Of a stretch of 64,000 bases of DNA, positions 24,324 through 32,177 are shown piece after piece (position 1 is the stretch's first letter; each line of letters starts with the position of its first letter). The translations under genes were made by a program, and so were the position numbers. The notes below the pieces were generated by a model. That model was given only the letters and a program-made list of their open reading frames with translations. It was not told the origin of the DNA and did not search any database. Origin of the DNA: Streptomyces canus (lineage in GTDB: Bacteria; Actinomycetota; Actinomycetes; Streptomycetales; Streptomycetaceae); assembly GCF_001514145.1 (NCBI RefSeq), contig NZ_KQ948660.1, positions 248,001 through 312,000 on the forward strand. The letters are read 5' to 3'.

Positions 24324-25940
24324 ATGGCACCCAGGGCAGGCACGAGTGAGAGTTCGGCAACGGCGCGCATCGTCCTGTCGGCCCTCGCGGCCGGTCAGTT
24401 CCTCATGGCACTCGACAGTTCGGTCATGAACGTCTCGATCGCGACGGTGGCCGAAGACGTGGGCACGACGGTGACGGGTGTGCAAGGCGCCATCACGGCC
24501 TACACCCTCGTCATGGCGATGTTCATGATCCCCGGCGGCAAAGCAGGGGCGCTGATCGGGCGCAAACGCGCGTTCATGATCGGCTGCGTCATCTACGGCT
24601 GCGGCTCCCTCACCACGGCGCTCGCGCCGAACCTGCCGGTGCTGCTGCTCGGCTGGTCTTTCCTCGAGGGGATCGGTGCGGCACTCATCCTGCCCGCGAT
24701 CGTGGCGCTCGTGGCGAGCAACTTCGCCACTGAACGCCGTCCTGCCGCCTACGGTCTCGTCGCGGCCGCAGGGGCCGTGGCAATCGCGGTCGGGCCGCTC
24801 GTCGGGGGTGTTGCGACGACGTACTTCTCCTGGCGGTGGGTCTTCGCCGGGGAGGTCGTGATGGTGCTCGGCATCCTGGTGCTCGCCGGCCGCATCACTG
24901 ACGTGCCGATCGGCGAACGCCCTCGCATCGATCTCGTCGGCGCCGTGCTGTCCGCGCTCGGGCTCGGGATCTTCGTCTACGGCGTACTGCGCTCGGACGA
25001 ATGGGGCTGGTTCCAGCCGAAGCCCGACGCGCCCTCGTGGCTCGGGGTCTCGCTGGTGGTCTGGCTGATGCTGGCCGGTCTGCTCCTGGTCTGGCTCTTC
25101 CTCCGCTGGGAGGCCCGCATGGTGAAGCGGCACATGGAGCCACTCGTAGACCCGGCCATGCTGCACAACAAGCAGCTCACCGGCGGACTGACGATGTTCT
25201 TCTTCCAGTACCTCGTCCAAATGGGCGTCTTCTTCGTCGTGCCGCTCTATCTGTCCGTCGCCCTGGGCCTGTCCGCGCTCAAGACCGGCGCCCGCATCCT
25301 GCCGCTCTCGGTGACGCTGCTGGCGGCCGCCATCCTGATCCCCCGCTACTTCCCGGACGTCTCACCGCGGCGGGTGGTGCGGCTCGGGACTCTCGCGTTG
25401 CTCGCGGGCGCGGTGGCCCTGATGGCCGCACTCGACGCGGACGCCGGCGCGGAAATCGTCACCCTTCCCCTCCTGCTGATCGGGCTGGGCATGGGCGCGC
25501 TGGCGTCCCAGCTCGGGGCGGTCACCGTGTCCGCGGTGCCGGAAGCACAGAGCGCAGAGGTCGGCGGCGTACAGAACGCCGTCACCAACCTCGGCGCCTC
25601 GATCGGTACGGCACTCGCCGGGTCGATCATGATCGCCGCGTTGACGACGTCCTTCCTCGGCAGCGTGGAGCAGAATCCGGCGATCCCGGCCGAGGTCAAG
25701 AGCCAGGCGAACGTCGAACTCCAAAGCGGTGCACCGTTCTTGTCGGACGCCCAGCTCGAGTCCGCCCTCGACGAAGCGGGCACGAGCACCGAGGTGACCC
25801 AAGCGGCACTCGACGCGAATGCCGACGCCAGGGTCGACGGCCTGCGCGCCGCGCTCGCCATCCTCGCGTTCAGCGCCCTCCTCGCGATGTTCTTCACCTC
25901 ACGGATCCCGAAGACGCAGCCCCGTTCGACGGGCCCATAG
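24324..25940 (+). CDS. MFS exporter, DHA2-like 14-TM family
   Basis: The 538-residue membrane protein has 14 predicted helices. TM1 carries FLMALDSSVMNVSIATV, motif A is GGKAGALIGRKRAFM and GAVAIAVGPLVGG is motif C. A long loop (about 430-500) after TM13 is enriched in Ala, Ser and Thr and contains several acidic residues. Its wording differs from the two other exporters here, so it is not a recent duplicate. It begins 165 bp after the tRNA-Arg gene and has no adjacent regulator. Substrate unknown. Confidence 0.88.
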   Translation: MAPRAGTSESSATARIVLSALAAGQFLMALDSSVMNVSIATVAEDVGTTVTGVQGAITAYTLVMAMFMIPGGKAGALIGRKRAFMIGCVIYGCGSLTTALAPNLPVLLLGWSFLEGIGAALILPAIVALVASNFATERRPAAYGLVAAAGAVAIAVGPLVGGVATTYFSWRWVFAGEVVMVLGILVLAGRITDVPIGERPRIDLVGAVLSALGLGIFVYGVLRSDEWGWFQPKPDAPSWLGVSLVVWLMLAGLLLVWLFLRWEARMVKRHMEPLVDPAMLHNKQLTGGLTMFFFQYLVQMGVFFVVPLYLSVALGLSALKTGARILPLSVTLLAAAILIPRYFPDVSPRRVVRLGTLALLAGAVALMAALDADAGAEIVTLPLLLIGLGMGALASQLGAVTVSAVPEAQSAEVGGVQNAVTNLGASIGTALAGSIMIAALTTSFLGSVEQNPAIPAEVKSQANVELQSGAPFLSDAQLESALDEAGTSTEVTQAALDANADARVDGLRAALAILAFSALLAMFFTSRIPKTQPRSTGP

Positions 25941-25980
25941 CCGCGGGATGGCCAGGCCCCCCGCACCACCAGGCTCACGT

Positions 25981-26020
25981 GGAACGGTCCCGGACTCCTC
26001 GTCCGGGGCCGTTCCGCGTT
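25981..26020. terminator. Terminator between convergent genes
   Basis: GGAACGGTCCCGGAC (25981-25995) pairs with GTCCGGGGCCGTTCC (26001-26015), 15 pairs with one G-U, 5-nt loop, followed by GCGTTTC. It serves the MFS gene and perhaps the convergent gene at 26021. Confidence 0.75.
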
Positions 26021-26380
26021 TCAGTGGTCGGAGTAGCTGAAGTCGCCCACGGTCCAGGCGCTGACGTCCTCGATCGCGACGCGGTACATCCCGCCCGTCT
26101 CCGGGATCCCCACCGTGCCCTGAAGGATCCGGGCGACGTGGAAGTGCAGATGCGTGGGCGGCCCGTCCTTCTTCACCGGGGTGGCGAAGACGGCGGAGAA
26201 CTCGCCCAGGTCGGAGGAGTCCGTCAGCACCTCCGACACCCGCTGCCTCCACATGGCTTCGGGAGCCAGTCGACCGGTGATGACGGCACCACCGGTGACC
26301 ACGGTCAGGGACATGTGACTGCTCCGCCCGGACTCCACAAGGGCGGCGATGTCAACGATCAGCTCGTCAGGGTTCGGCAT
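26021..26380 (-). CDS. Hypothetical protein, 119 residues
   Basis: A soluble protein without signal or membrane segment. Its first half (LIVDIAALVESGRSSHMSLTV then VTGGAVITGRLAPEAMW) suggests a small beta-barrel-like fold, and the second half ends MYRVAIEDVSAWTVGDFSYSDH, which could be a second beta sheet. I do not recognise a family. The reading frame has normal Streptomyces composition and a plausible ATG. Neighbours are an MFS exporter (convergent) and an HxlR regulator ending 46 bp upstream on the same strand. Confidence 0.7.
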   Translation of the reverse strand: MPNPDELIVDIAALVESGRSSHMSLTVVTGGAVITGRLAPEAMWRQRVSEVLTDSSDLGEFSAVFATPVKKDGPPTHLHFHVARILQGTVGIPETGGMYRVAIEDVSAWTVGDFSYSDH

Positions 26381-26426
26381 GGGACCGGATTCTATGCACC
26401 GTCCCCGCCGACGCGACCGGGAGAGG

Positions 26427-26804
26427 TCACCCGCCGCGGGTGTCGTAGGCCTGGTGGCTGCGTTCGATGTCGGGGTTGTGCTCGATGGCCCACTCGGCGA
26501 GGGTCACGGCCGGTTCGATCAGGGTGCGGCCCACGGAGGTGAGTTCGTACTCGACCCGGGGTGGTACCTCGGCGTAGGCCGTGCGCCCCACCAGGCCGTC
26601 GCGTTCCAGATGGCGCAGGGTCAGGGTGAGCATCCGCTGGGAGATGCCGGGGATGCGGTGGAGCAGTTCGGTGAAGCGCATGCGCTCTCCGTGGAGGGTC
26701 GCGACCACCAGGAGCGTCCACTTGTCGCCGATGCGGTCGAGGACGCCTCGGATGGCGCGGCCGCCGTCGCCGCGGATCAGGCAGGTCTTCTCGTACTCCG
26801 ACAT
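26427..26804 (-). CDS. HxlR-family transcriptional regulator
   Basis: The 125-residue winged-helix protein starts at ATG 26804 (MSEYEKTCLIRGD). The single Cys close to the N-terminus (C8) and the signature IGDKWTLLVVATL, RFTELLHRIPGISQRMLTLTLRHLERDGLV and PPRVEYELTSVGRTL identify HxlR, a family that often senses quinones or aldehydes through that Cys. It diverges from the DoxX gene across 106 bp containing an inverted repeat. This HxlR/DoxX pairing is common in bacteria. Confidence 0.92.
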   Translation of the reverse strand: MSEYEKTCLIRGDGGRAIRGVLDRIGDKWTLLVVATLHGERMRFTELLHRIPGISQRMLTLTLRHLERDGLVGRTAYAEVPPRVEYELTSVGRTLIEPAVTLAEWAIEHNPDIERSHQAYDTRGG

Positions 26805-26838
26805 CGCGCTCCTGGTGACGGCCGCACACACGCGTGTG

Positions 26839-26889
26839 CCTTTTGTAAGCCCTTCGACGGTGACCCACCATGGCCCTTCTTACAAGGGG
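26839..26889. promoter_or_regulatory. Inverted repeat between HxlR and DoxX genes
   Basis: CCTTTTGTAAG (26839-26849) and CTTACAAGGGG (26879-26889) are inverted at 9 of 11 positions, 29 bp apart. The arms are AT-rich against a GC-rich background and lie 22 bp from the DoxX start. Confidence 0.5.
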
Positions 26890-26910
26890 TAACCATTGGA
26901 GGGTGACGCC

Positions 26911-27273
26911 ATGACCGTCGCGTACTGGATCATCGCCGGGCTGCTGGGTGTCTTCTACCTCTACGCCGGCGGGAAGAAGATCGTCCAGAGTCAGGAGCGG
27001 CTCGCGCCGATGATGGGGTGGGTCGACACCGTGCCGATGCCCGCCGTCCGGGCTGTCGGCGCGGTGGAGGTGCTCGGCGCGGCCGGGCTGATCCTGCCGC
27101 CGGCGACCGGGATCGCACCGGTGGTGGCGATCCTGGCCGCGGTCGGCTTCGTGGTGCTTCAGATACTCGCGGCCGGGCTGCACCTGTCGCGCGGGGAGGC
27201 GAAGGACACCGGCCTGAACCTCGTGCTGATCCTCCTCGCCGCCGTCGCCGCGTGGCTGGCCACCGCGTTCTGA
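26911..27273 (+). CDS. DoxX-family membrane protein
   Basis: This 120-residue protein has four membrane helices: TVAYWIIAGLLGVFYLYAGGKKI, VRAVGAVEVLGAAGLILP, VVAILAAVGFVVLQILAAG and the C-terminal LNLVLILLAAVAAWLATAF. DoxX proteins are small inner-membrane quinone- or redox-related proteins with incompletely known roles. The start is ATG 26911 behind TGGAGG; the in-frame start 15 bases earlier would bury the ribosome binding site. The divergent HxlR regulator is its likely controller. It converges with helR, 29 bp apart. Confidence 0.88.
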   Translation: MTVAYWIIAGLLGVFYLYAGGKKIVQSQERLAPMMGWVDTVPMPAVRAVGAVEVLGAAGLILPPATGIAPVVAILAAVGFVVLQILAAGLHLSRGEAKDTGLNLVLILLAAVAAWLATAF

Positions 27274-27302
27274 GGCACGGGCACGGCTGTCGGAGCCGGC
27301 CG

Positions 27303-29456
27303 TCAGGGACTCGTGAGTACGACGAGTTGTTGCGTCGCCCGGGTCATCGCCACATAGCGGTCCACCGCTCCCTCGATGCCCTCGCCGAAGTTCTGCGGGT
27401 CGACGAGGACCACCAGGTCGAACTCGAGGCCCTTCGAGAGTTCTGGAGGAAGGGAGCGGACCCGGGGCGTCGCCCGGAAGCCGGGGTCGCCGATGACGCA
27501 GGCGATGCCGTCGGGGTGGGCGGCGAGCCAGGTGTCCAGGGTCGGGGTCAGGTCGGCGGTCGAGCCGTGGGTGACGGGGGTGCCGGTGCTGCGGATGGAG
27601 GTCGGGACGTTGGCGTCGGGAAGGACGGCGCGGATCACCGGCTCGGCCTCCTTCATGATCTCTTCCGGGGTGCGGTAGTTGATGCTCAGGGACGACAGGG
27701 TGACGCGGTCCAGGCCGATCCGTTCGAGCCGTTCCTGCCACGACTCGGTGAAGCCGTGCCTCGCCTGGGCGCGGTCCCCGACGATGGTGAAGCTCCGGGA
27801 CGGGCAGCGCAGCAGCAGCATCTGCCACTCCGCGTCGGTCAGTTCCTGCGCCTCGTCGACGACGACGTGCGCGAAGGGGCCGGCGAGCAGGTCCGGGTCG
27901 GCGGTGTGCAGGGCGTTCTCGTCCACCAGGGCGTGGTGGAAGTCCTCGCCCCGGAGCATCGTCACCAGGCCCATGCCGTACTCGTCGTCGGCGACCGCGC
28001 TGAGGTTGTCCACGACCGTGGCCATGTGCTCGCGTTGGGCGGCGAGGGTGGCCTCGTTGCGGCGCTTGCGGAGCGAGGCCTGCGGGTCGCCGAGCCGTTG
28101 CCGGGCCGCGTCGAGGAGCGGCAGGTCGGACACCGTCCAGGCCTGGCCGTCCGCGCGCTGGAGCCTGTGCACGTCGTCGCGGTCGAGCCAGGGGGCGCAC
28201 ATCCGCAGATAGGCGGGGACCGTCCACAGGTCCGAGACCAGGTCGGCCGCCTCCAGCAGCGGCCACGCGCGGTGGAAGGCCGTGAGCAGCTCTCTGTTCT
28301 GGCGCAGGGACTTGCGGAGCAGGTTCTCCGGGGCGTCGCCCTCGTGCCGGTCCACCAGGATCGTGAGCAGTTCGTTCCAGACCTGGTCGCGGGCGTCGTT
28401 GTGCGGGGCGCCTTCCGCCGCGTCGAAGGCCTCGGCCCAGTCGGTGGCGGTCAGCGGGATGTCGGACCAGTGGGTCGTGACGGTCATGCCCTCGGTCGGT
28501 GGCTCCTCGTAGAACCTGACGGCCTTCTCGATCGCCTTCACCAGGTCCGCGGAGGACTTCAGGCGGGCCACCTCCGGGTCGGTCTCGACGCCTGCCGTGG
28601 CTCCCTCGGCCACGAGATCCCGCAGGACGCAGGTCTGTACGCCCTCCTCGCCGAGGCTGGGCAGGACGTCGGAGACGTAGGCCAGATAGGGCCGGTGCGG
28701 GCCGACGAACAGCACGCCGCCGCGGCGGTGGCCGAGGCGCGGGTCGGCGTGCAGGAGGTAGGCGGAGCGGTGCAGGGCGACCACGGTCTTGCCGGTGCCG
28801 GGGCCGCCGTCGACGACGAGCGCGCCGCGGGATCCCGCGCGGATGATGGCGTCCTGGTCGGCCTGGATGGTGCCGAGGACGTCCCGCATCCGTTCCGAGC
28901 GGTCGCTGCCCAGGCTGGCGATGAAGGCGGACTGGTCGTCGAGGGAGGCGTGGTGCCCGGCGAATCCGTCCGGGGCGAACACCTCGTCCCAGTAGTCGCC
29001 GATCCGGCCGCCGGTCCAGCGGTACCTGCGGCGGCTGGCCAGCCCCATCGGGTTGGCGTGGGTGGCCCCGAAGAACGGCTCGGCCGCGGGGGACCGCCAG
29101 TCGACGAGCAGCCTGCGGCCGGTGCTGTCGGTGAGGCCGAGCCGTCCGACGTACACCGGCTCGGGGTCGTCGGCGGCGACCATGTGCCCGAGGCACAGGT
29201 CCAGGCCGAAGCGGCGCAGGGTGCGCAGCCGGGCGCTGAGCCGGTGGATCTCCGTGTCCCGGTCCATCGCCTCCTGTCCGATGCCGCCGGGTGCCTTGAG
29301 GGTGGCGTCGAGGGTGGCGGACAGTTCGGCGATCGTCTGCTCCAGGCACTCCGCGATGGCCGAGAAGTGCCGCTCGTCGGCGGCGGTCAGCGTCGGGTCG
29401 GCCTTGGCGGCGAGGCGGTCGGGTAGGGCGAACACGCTGGTGGGCAGGGAATTCAA
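27303..29456 (-). CDS. helR: HelR-type RNA polymerase-recycling ATPase (rifamycin tolerance)
   Basis: HelR proteins are UvrD-like, HelD-related ATPases that bind RNA polymerase and displace rifamycin, as shown in S. venezuelae. The 717-residue product has Walker A GGPGTGKT (217-224), Walker B VVVDEAQEL, the SINYRTPEEI motif and the C-terminal YVAMTRATQQLVVL helicase box. I choose the TTG start at 29456: GGAG lies 8 bases upstream, the residues LNSLPTSVFALPDRL align with HelR N-termini from memory, and any upstream start would place the rifamycin-associated element inside the coding sequence. A TATAGCGT-type -10 and the RAE lie 49-80 bp upstream. Confidence 0.9.
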   Translation of the reverse strand: MNSLPTSVFALPDRLAAKADPTLTAADERHFSAIAECLEQTIAELSATLDATLKAPGGIGQEAMDRDTEIHRLSARLRTLRRFGLDLCLGHMVAADDPEPVYVGRLGLTDSTGRRLLVDWRSPAAEPFFGATHANPMGLASRRRYRWTGGRIGDYWDEVFAPDGFAGHHASLDDQSAFIASLGSDRSERMRDVLGTIQADQDAIIRAGSRGALVVDGGPGTGKTVVALHRSAYLLHADPRLGHRRGGVLFVGPHRPYLAYVSDVLPSLGEEGVQTCVLRDLVAEGATAGVETDPEVARLKSSADLVKAIEKAVRFYEEPPTEGMTVTTHWSDIPLTATDWAEAFDAAEGAPHNDARDQVWNELLTILVDRHEGDAPENLLRKSLRQNRELLTAFHRAWPLLEAADLVSDLWTVPAYLRMCAPWLDRDDVHRLQRADGQAWTVSDLPLLDAARQRLGDPQASLRKRRNEATLAAQREHMATVVDNLSAVADDEYGMGLVTMLRGEDFHHALVDENALHTADPDLLAGPFAHVVVDEAQELTDAEWQMLLLRCPSRSFTIVGDRAQARHGFTESWQERLERIGLDRVTLSSLSINYRTPEEIMKEAEPVIRAVLPDANVPTSIRSTGTPVTHGSTADLTPTLDTWLAAHPDGIACVIGDPGFRATPRVRSLPPELSKGLEFDLVVLVDPQNFGEGIEGAVDRYVAMTRATQQLVVLTSP

Positions 29457-29504
29457 GTCAGCAGCTCCGGTTTCGGGTACGGCCGGTAAGTGTGCGCCCA
29501 CCCC

Positions 29505-29524
29505 GGGGCCTTGCCGCAAGCCCC
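29505..29524 (-). promoter_or_regulatory. Rifamycin-associated element (RAE)
   Basis: On the minus strand the 20 bases GGGGCTTGCGGCAAGGCCCC fit the RAE palindrome described upstream of rifamycin-inactivating genes and helR in actinomycetes. A TAGCGT -10 hexamer (29530-29535) lies six bases before it, so the RAE overlaps the probable transcription start. This indicates rifamycin-inducible expression of helR. Confidence 0.88.
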
Positions 29525-29603
29525 CCAGTACGCTATACGTTGAACATGGCAAGGAGGTGCTGACCTCCCTGCCTTTTTCTTTTGCCTCAGCCATCCGGAA
29601 GGT

Positions 29604-29620
29604 CTTCGAAACATTCGAAG
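29604..29620. promoter_or_regulatory. Perfect CTTCGAA-N3-TTCGAAG palindrome upstream of the xylan operon
   Basis: CTTCGAA, ACA, TTCGAAG is exact. TCGAAACAT recurs at 29694-29702, and CGAAAC again at 29707-29712. CGAAA-type palindromes are reported in Streptomyces xylanase promoters. The site is 130 bp before the xylanase start; the gene has TTGAC-type -35 candidates at 29715 and 29722. Confidence 0.5.
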
Positions 29621-29750
29621 AAATCCATCGATTCTTTGAGGCTTCACAAAGGAAAGATGATCAGGTATCGCCAGCTCAAGGCTGCCGAATCATTCGAAAC
29701 ATGTGCCGAAACTGTTGACGCTTGACAGGGGCAGACCAAAACTGTGGGGC

Positions 29751-30419
29751 ATGAATTCCACACCCGCACACCCCACGCGCCGCAGCGTCTGCGGCCTCCT
29801 GCTGGCCACCGGGGCCACCCTGGCCCTGCCCGGCACCGCCGAGGCGGCCACGGTCATCACCACGAACCAGACCGGAACCAACAACGGCTACTACTACTCG
29901 TTCTGGACGGACGCCCAGGGCACGGTTTCCATGACCCTGAACTCCGGCGGGAACTACAGCACTTCCTGGCGCAACACCGGCAACTTCGTGGCCGGCAAGG
30001 GCTGGAGCAACGGGTCCCGCAGGACCGTCAGCTACTCGGGCAGCTTCAACCCGTCCGGCAACGCCTACCTGGCCCTCTACGGCTGGACCTCGAACCCGCT
30101 CGTCGAGTACTACATCGTCGACAACTGGGGCACCTACCGGCCCACCGGAACGTACAAGGGCACCGTCAGCAGCGACGGCGGCACGTACGACATCTACCAG
30201 ACCACCCGGTACAACGCCCCGTCCGTGGAAGGCACCAAGACCTTCAACCAGTACTGGAGCGTGAGGCAGTCGAGGCGGACCGGCGGCACCATCACCACCG
30301 GCAACCACTTCGACGCGTGGGCCCGGGCCGGCATGCCGATGGGCAGCTTCAAGTACTACATAATCCTCGCGACCGAGGGTTACCAGTCCAGCGGCAGCTC
30401 GACCATCACGGTGTCCTGA
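29751..30419 (+). CDS. GH11 endo-1,4-beta-xylanase, Tat-secreted
   Basis: The 222-residue enzyme hydrolyses xylan outside the cell. The twin-arginine signal is TRRSVCGLLLATGATLALPGTAEA, close in style to S. lividans XlnC, and cleavage after AEA would leave a compact GH11 domain without a carbohydrate-binding module. Nucleophile E119 lies in VEYYIVDNWG and acid/base E209 in ILATEGYQSSG. Start ATG 29751; an upstream ATG at 29703 would give an overlong signal. Stop TGA overlaps the next ATG by one base (TGATG), so it is translationally coupled to the deacetylase. Confidence 0.95.
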   Translation: MNSTPAHPTRRSVCGLLLATGATLALPGTAEAATVITTNQTGTNNGYYYSFWTDAQGTVSMTLNSGGNYSTSWRNTGNFVAGKGWSNGSRRTVSYSGSFNPSGNAYLALYGWTSNPLVEYYIVDNWGTYRPTGTYKGTVSSDGGTYDIYQTTRYNAPSVEGTKTFNQYWSVRQSRRTGGTITTGNHFDAWARAGMPMGSFKYYIILATEGYQSSGSSTITVS

Positions 30420-31096
30420 TGAGGGCCGGGTCGCACCTCCCGTTACTGGCCGCCGCCGCTCTGGCCGCCGCCGGCACCGTCTCGGTCCCCGCCGCCGCTG
30501 CCCCCGCGCAGGCCGCCGCCTGCACCGGATACGTCGGACTCACCTTCGACGACGGCCCGGGCAGCGGCACCACCACCCTGCTCAACTCACTGAAGCAGTA
30601 CGGCCTCAGGGCCACCATGTTCAACCAGGGCCAGTACGCCGCCGCCAACCCTGCCCTCGTCAGGGCCCAGGTCAGCGCCGGGATGTGGGTCGGCAACCAC
30701 AGCTACACGCACCCGCATCTGACCCAGCAGAGCCAGGCCACGATCGACTCCGAGATCTCCCGTACCCAGCAGGCCGTCGCGAACGCGGGCGGCGGCACGC
30801 CCAGGCTGTTCAGGCCGCCGTACGGGGAGACCAACGCGACGGTGAAGGCCGTGGAGGCGAAGTACGGGCTGACCGAGGTCCTCTGGCAGGTCGACTCGCA
30901 GGACTGGAACAACGCCAGTACCGACGCGATCGTCGCGGCGGTCGGGCGGCTCACCAACGGGCAGGTCATCCTCATGCACGACTGGCCCGCCAACACCCGC
31001 GCGGCGATCCCGCGCATCGCGCAGACACTGGCCGCCAAGGGGCTGTGCTCCGGCATGATCTCGCCCCAGACCGGCCGCGCGGTGGCGCCGGGCTGA
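30419..31096 (+). CDS. CE4 polysaccharide deacetylase / acetylxylan esterase
   Basis: The 225-residue secreted protein has a Sec signal (to about residue 34) and the NodB motifs: TFDDGP with D44-D45, H94-S-Y-T-H98 for the metal, RPPYGE, and a late LMHDW. With the xylanase upstream, and as in the S. lividans xlnB-axeA arrangement recalled from memory, it most likely removes acetyl groups from xylan. Codon 9, inside the signal peptide, is TTA (30443-30445), so secretion of this enzyme should depend on bldA while the xylanase lacks TTA. A hairpin follows. Confidence 0.92.
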   Translation: MRAGSHLPLLAAAALAAAGTVSVPAAAAPAQAAACTGYVGLTFDDGPGSGTTTLLNSLKQYGLRATMFNQGQYAAANPALVRAQVSAGMWVGNHSYTHPHLTQQSQATIDSEISRTQQAVANAGGGTPRLFRPPYGETNATVKAVEAKYGLTEVLWQVDSQDWNNASTDAIVAAVGRLTNGQVILMHDWPANTRAAIPRIAQTLAAKGLCSGMISPQTGRAVAPG

Positions 31097-31120
31097 TCCA
31101 CGGCCACGGCGACCCCGCCT

Positions 31121-31157
31121 CGGCGCGGCGGTCGTACCCCCTCGGGCCGCCGCGCCG
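31121..31157. terminator. Hairpin after the xylan operon
   Basis: CGGCGCGGCGG (31121-31131) and CCGCCGCGCCG (31147-31157) pair perfectly over 11 bp with a 15-nt loop, between two convergent genes. Confidence 0.6.
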
Positions 31158-31202
31158 AACGCCGCTCACCGCATCACCGCGCGAGTACGACGCCCACAGC
31201 GC

Positions 31203-31979
31203 TCAGAGCTTGCGCCCCACCCCGCAGTACGCGTCCACCCCGGCCGGACCGGGCTCCTCCGGCCGCCACTCCGTCACCCGCACGACCCCCGGCTCGACCA
31301 GCTCGAGGCCGTCGAAGAACGCGGCGATGTCAGCCACGGGGCGTACGTGGTACGGCACCGCCCCGCTGGAGTTGTACGCCTCGGACGCCGCGATCATCCC
31401 CTCGCTCGTGGCGGTGCTGTCGCTGATCACCAGGTAACTGCCGGACGCCAGGCCCGACATGAGCCGCCGGACCAGGTCGACGGCCCGGTCGTGGTCGGCG
31501 ACGTGGCCGAGGGTGTTGAGGATCATCAGGGCGACCGGCCGGGAGAGGTCGAGGGTGTCCGCGGCCGCCTCCAGGACGGACTCGGGGTCGTACAGGTTTG
31601 CGTCCAGATAGGCCGTCCTGCCCTCGGGTGCGCTGGTGAGCAGGGCGTTGGCGTGGGCCAGCACGATGGGGTCGTTGTCGACGTAGACGATCCGGGCGTC
31701 CGGGGCGACGCGCTGGGCGACCTCGTGGGTGTTGTCGGCGGTGGGCAGTCCGGTGCCGACGTCCAGGAACTGCCGTACGGTCTGCTCCCCGGCGAGATGG
31801 CGGACCGCGCGGCCCAGGAACCGGCGGCTGGTGACCGCCACGTCGACGAGGCCGGGGAAGATCTCCTTGATGTGGTCGCCGATCTCCCGGTCGACCTCGT
31901 AGTTGTCCTTGCCGCCGACGAAGTAGTTCCAGAAGCGGGCGGAGTGCGGCTTGCTGGTGTCGATCGGGGTGTGCGGCAC
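31203..31979 (-). CDS. SAM-dependent methyltransferase, DUF574/Methyltransf_19-like
   Basis: The 258-residue protein belongs to a family very abundant in Streptomyces and linked to sporulation or secondary metabolism but without known substrates. It opens PHTPIDTSKPHSARFWNYFVGG, with the conserved GGKDNY, then the SAM-binding block FLDVGTGLPT (~76-85) and VYVDNDPIV. The GTG at 31979 has AGGAG 5 bases upstream. No signal peptide. It diverges from the amidase gene. Confidence 0.85.
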   Translation of the reverse strand: MPHTPIDTSKPHSARFWNYFVGGKDNYEVDREIGDHIKEIFPGLVDVAVTSRRFLGRAVRHLAGEQTVRQFLDVGTGLPTADNTHEVAQRVAPDARIVYVDNDPIVLAHANALLTSAPEGRTAYLDANLYDPESVLEAAADTLDLSRPVALMILNTLGHVADHDRAVDLVRRLMSGLASGSYLVISDSTATSEGMIAASEAYNSSGAVPYHVRPVADIAAFFDGLELVEPGVVRVTEWRPEEPGPAGVDAYCGVGRKL

Positions 31980-32177
31980 GGCAACTCCTGCGGGCGAGGG
32001 GCGGGGCCCCGTTCGGCTGTGAATGCTGCGATTTCCCCCGCGGGACGCGGTGTTGACGTAATCATGGGCACCAGCGGGGCGATCACGTCCCACTGAATGC
32101 CAACGAAACGTCAACGCACAAGATCCGCCAGGTACTTGACGCGTTTTCGACGCACCCCCCCGGAGGGAACCGCAACC

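Noticed and set aside
26392..29349. 985-codon minus frame across HxlR, DoxX and helR
   Set aside because: Shadow frame of helR; no coherent domain, and it crosses three genes with intact motifs.
29457..29594. ATG 29594 as helR start
   Set aside because: It would put the promoter -10 and the RAE inside the coding sequence; the TTG at 29456 has a ribosome binding site and matching family start.
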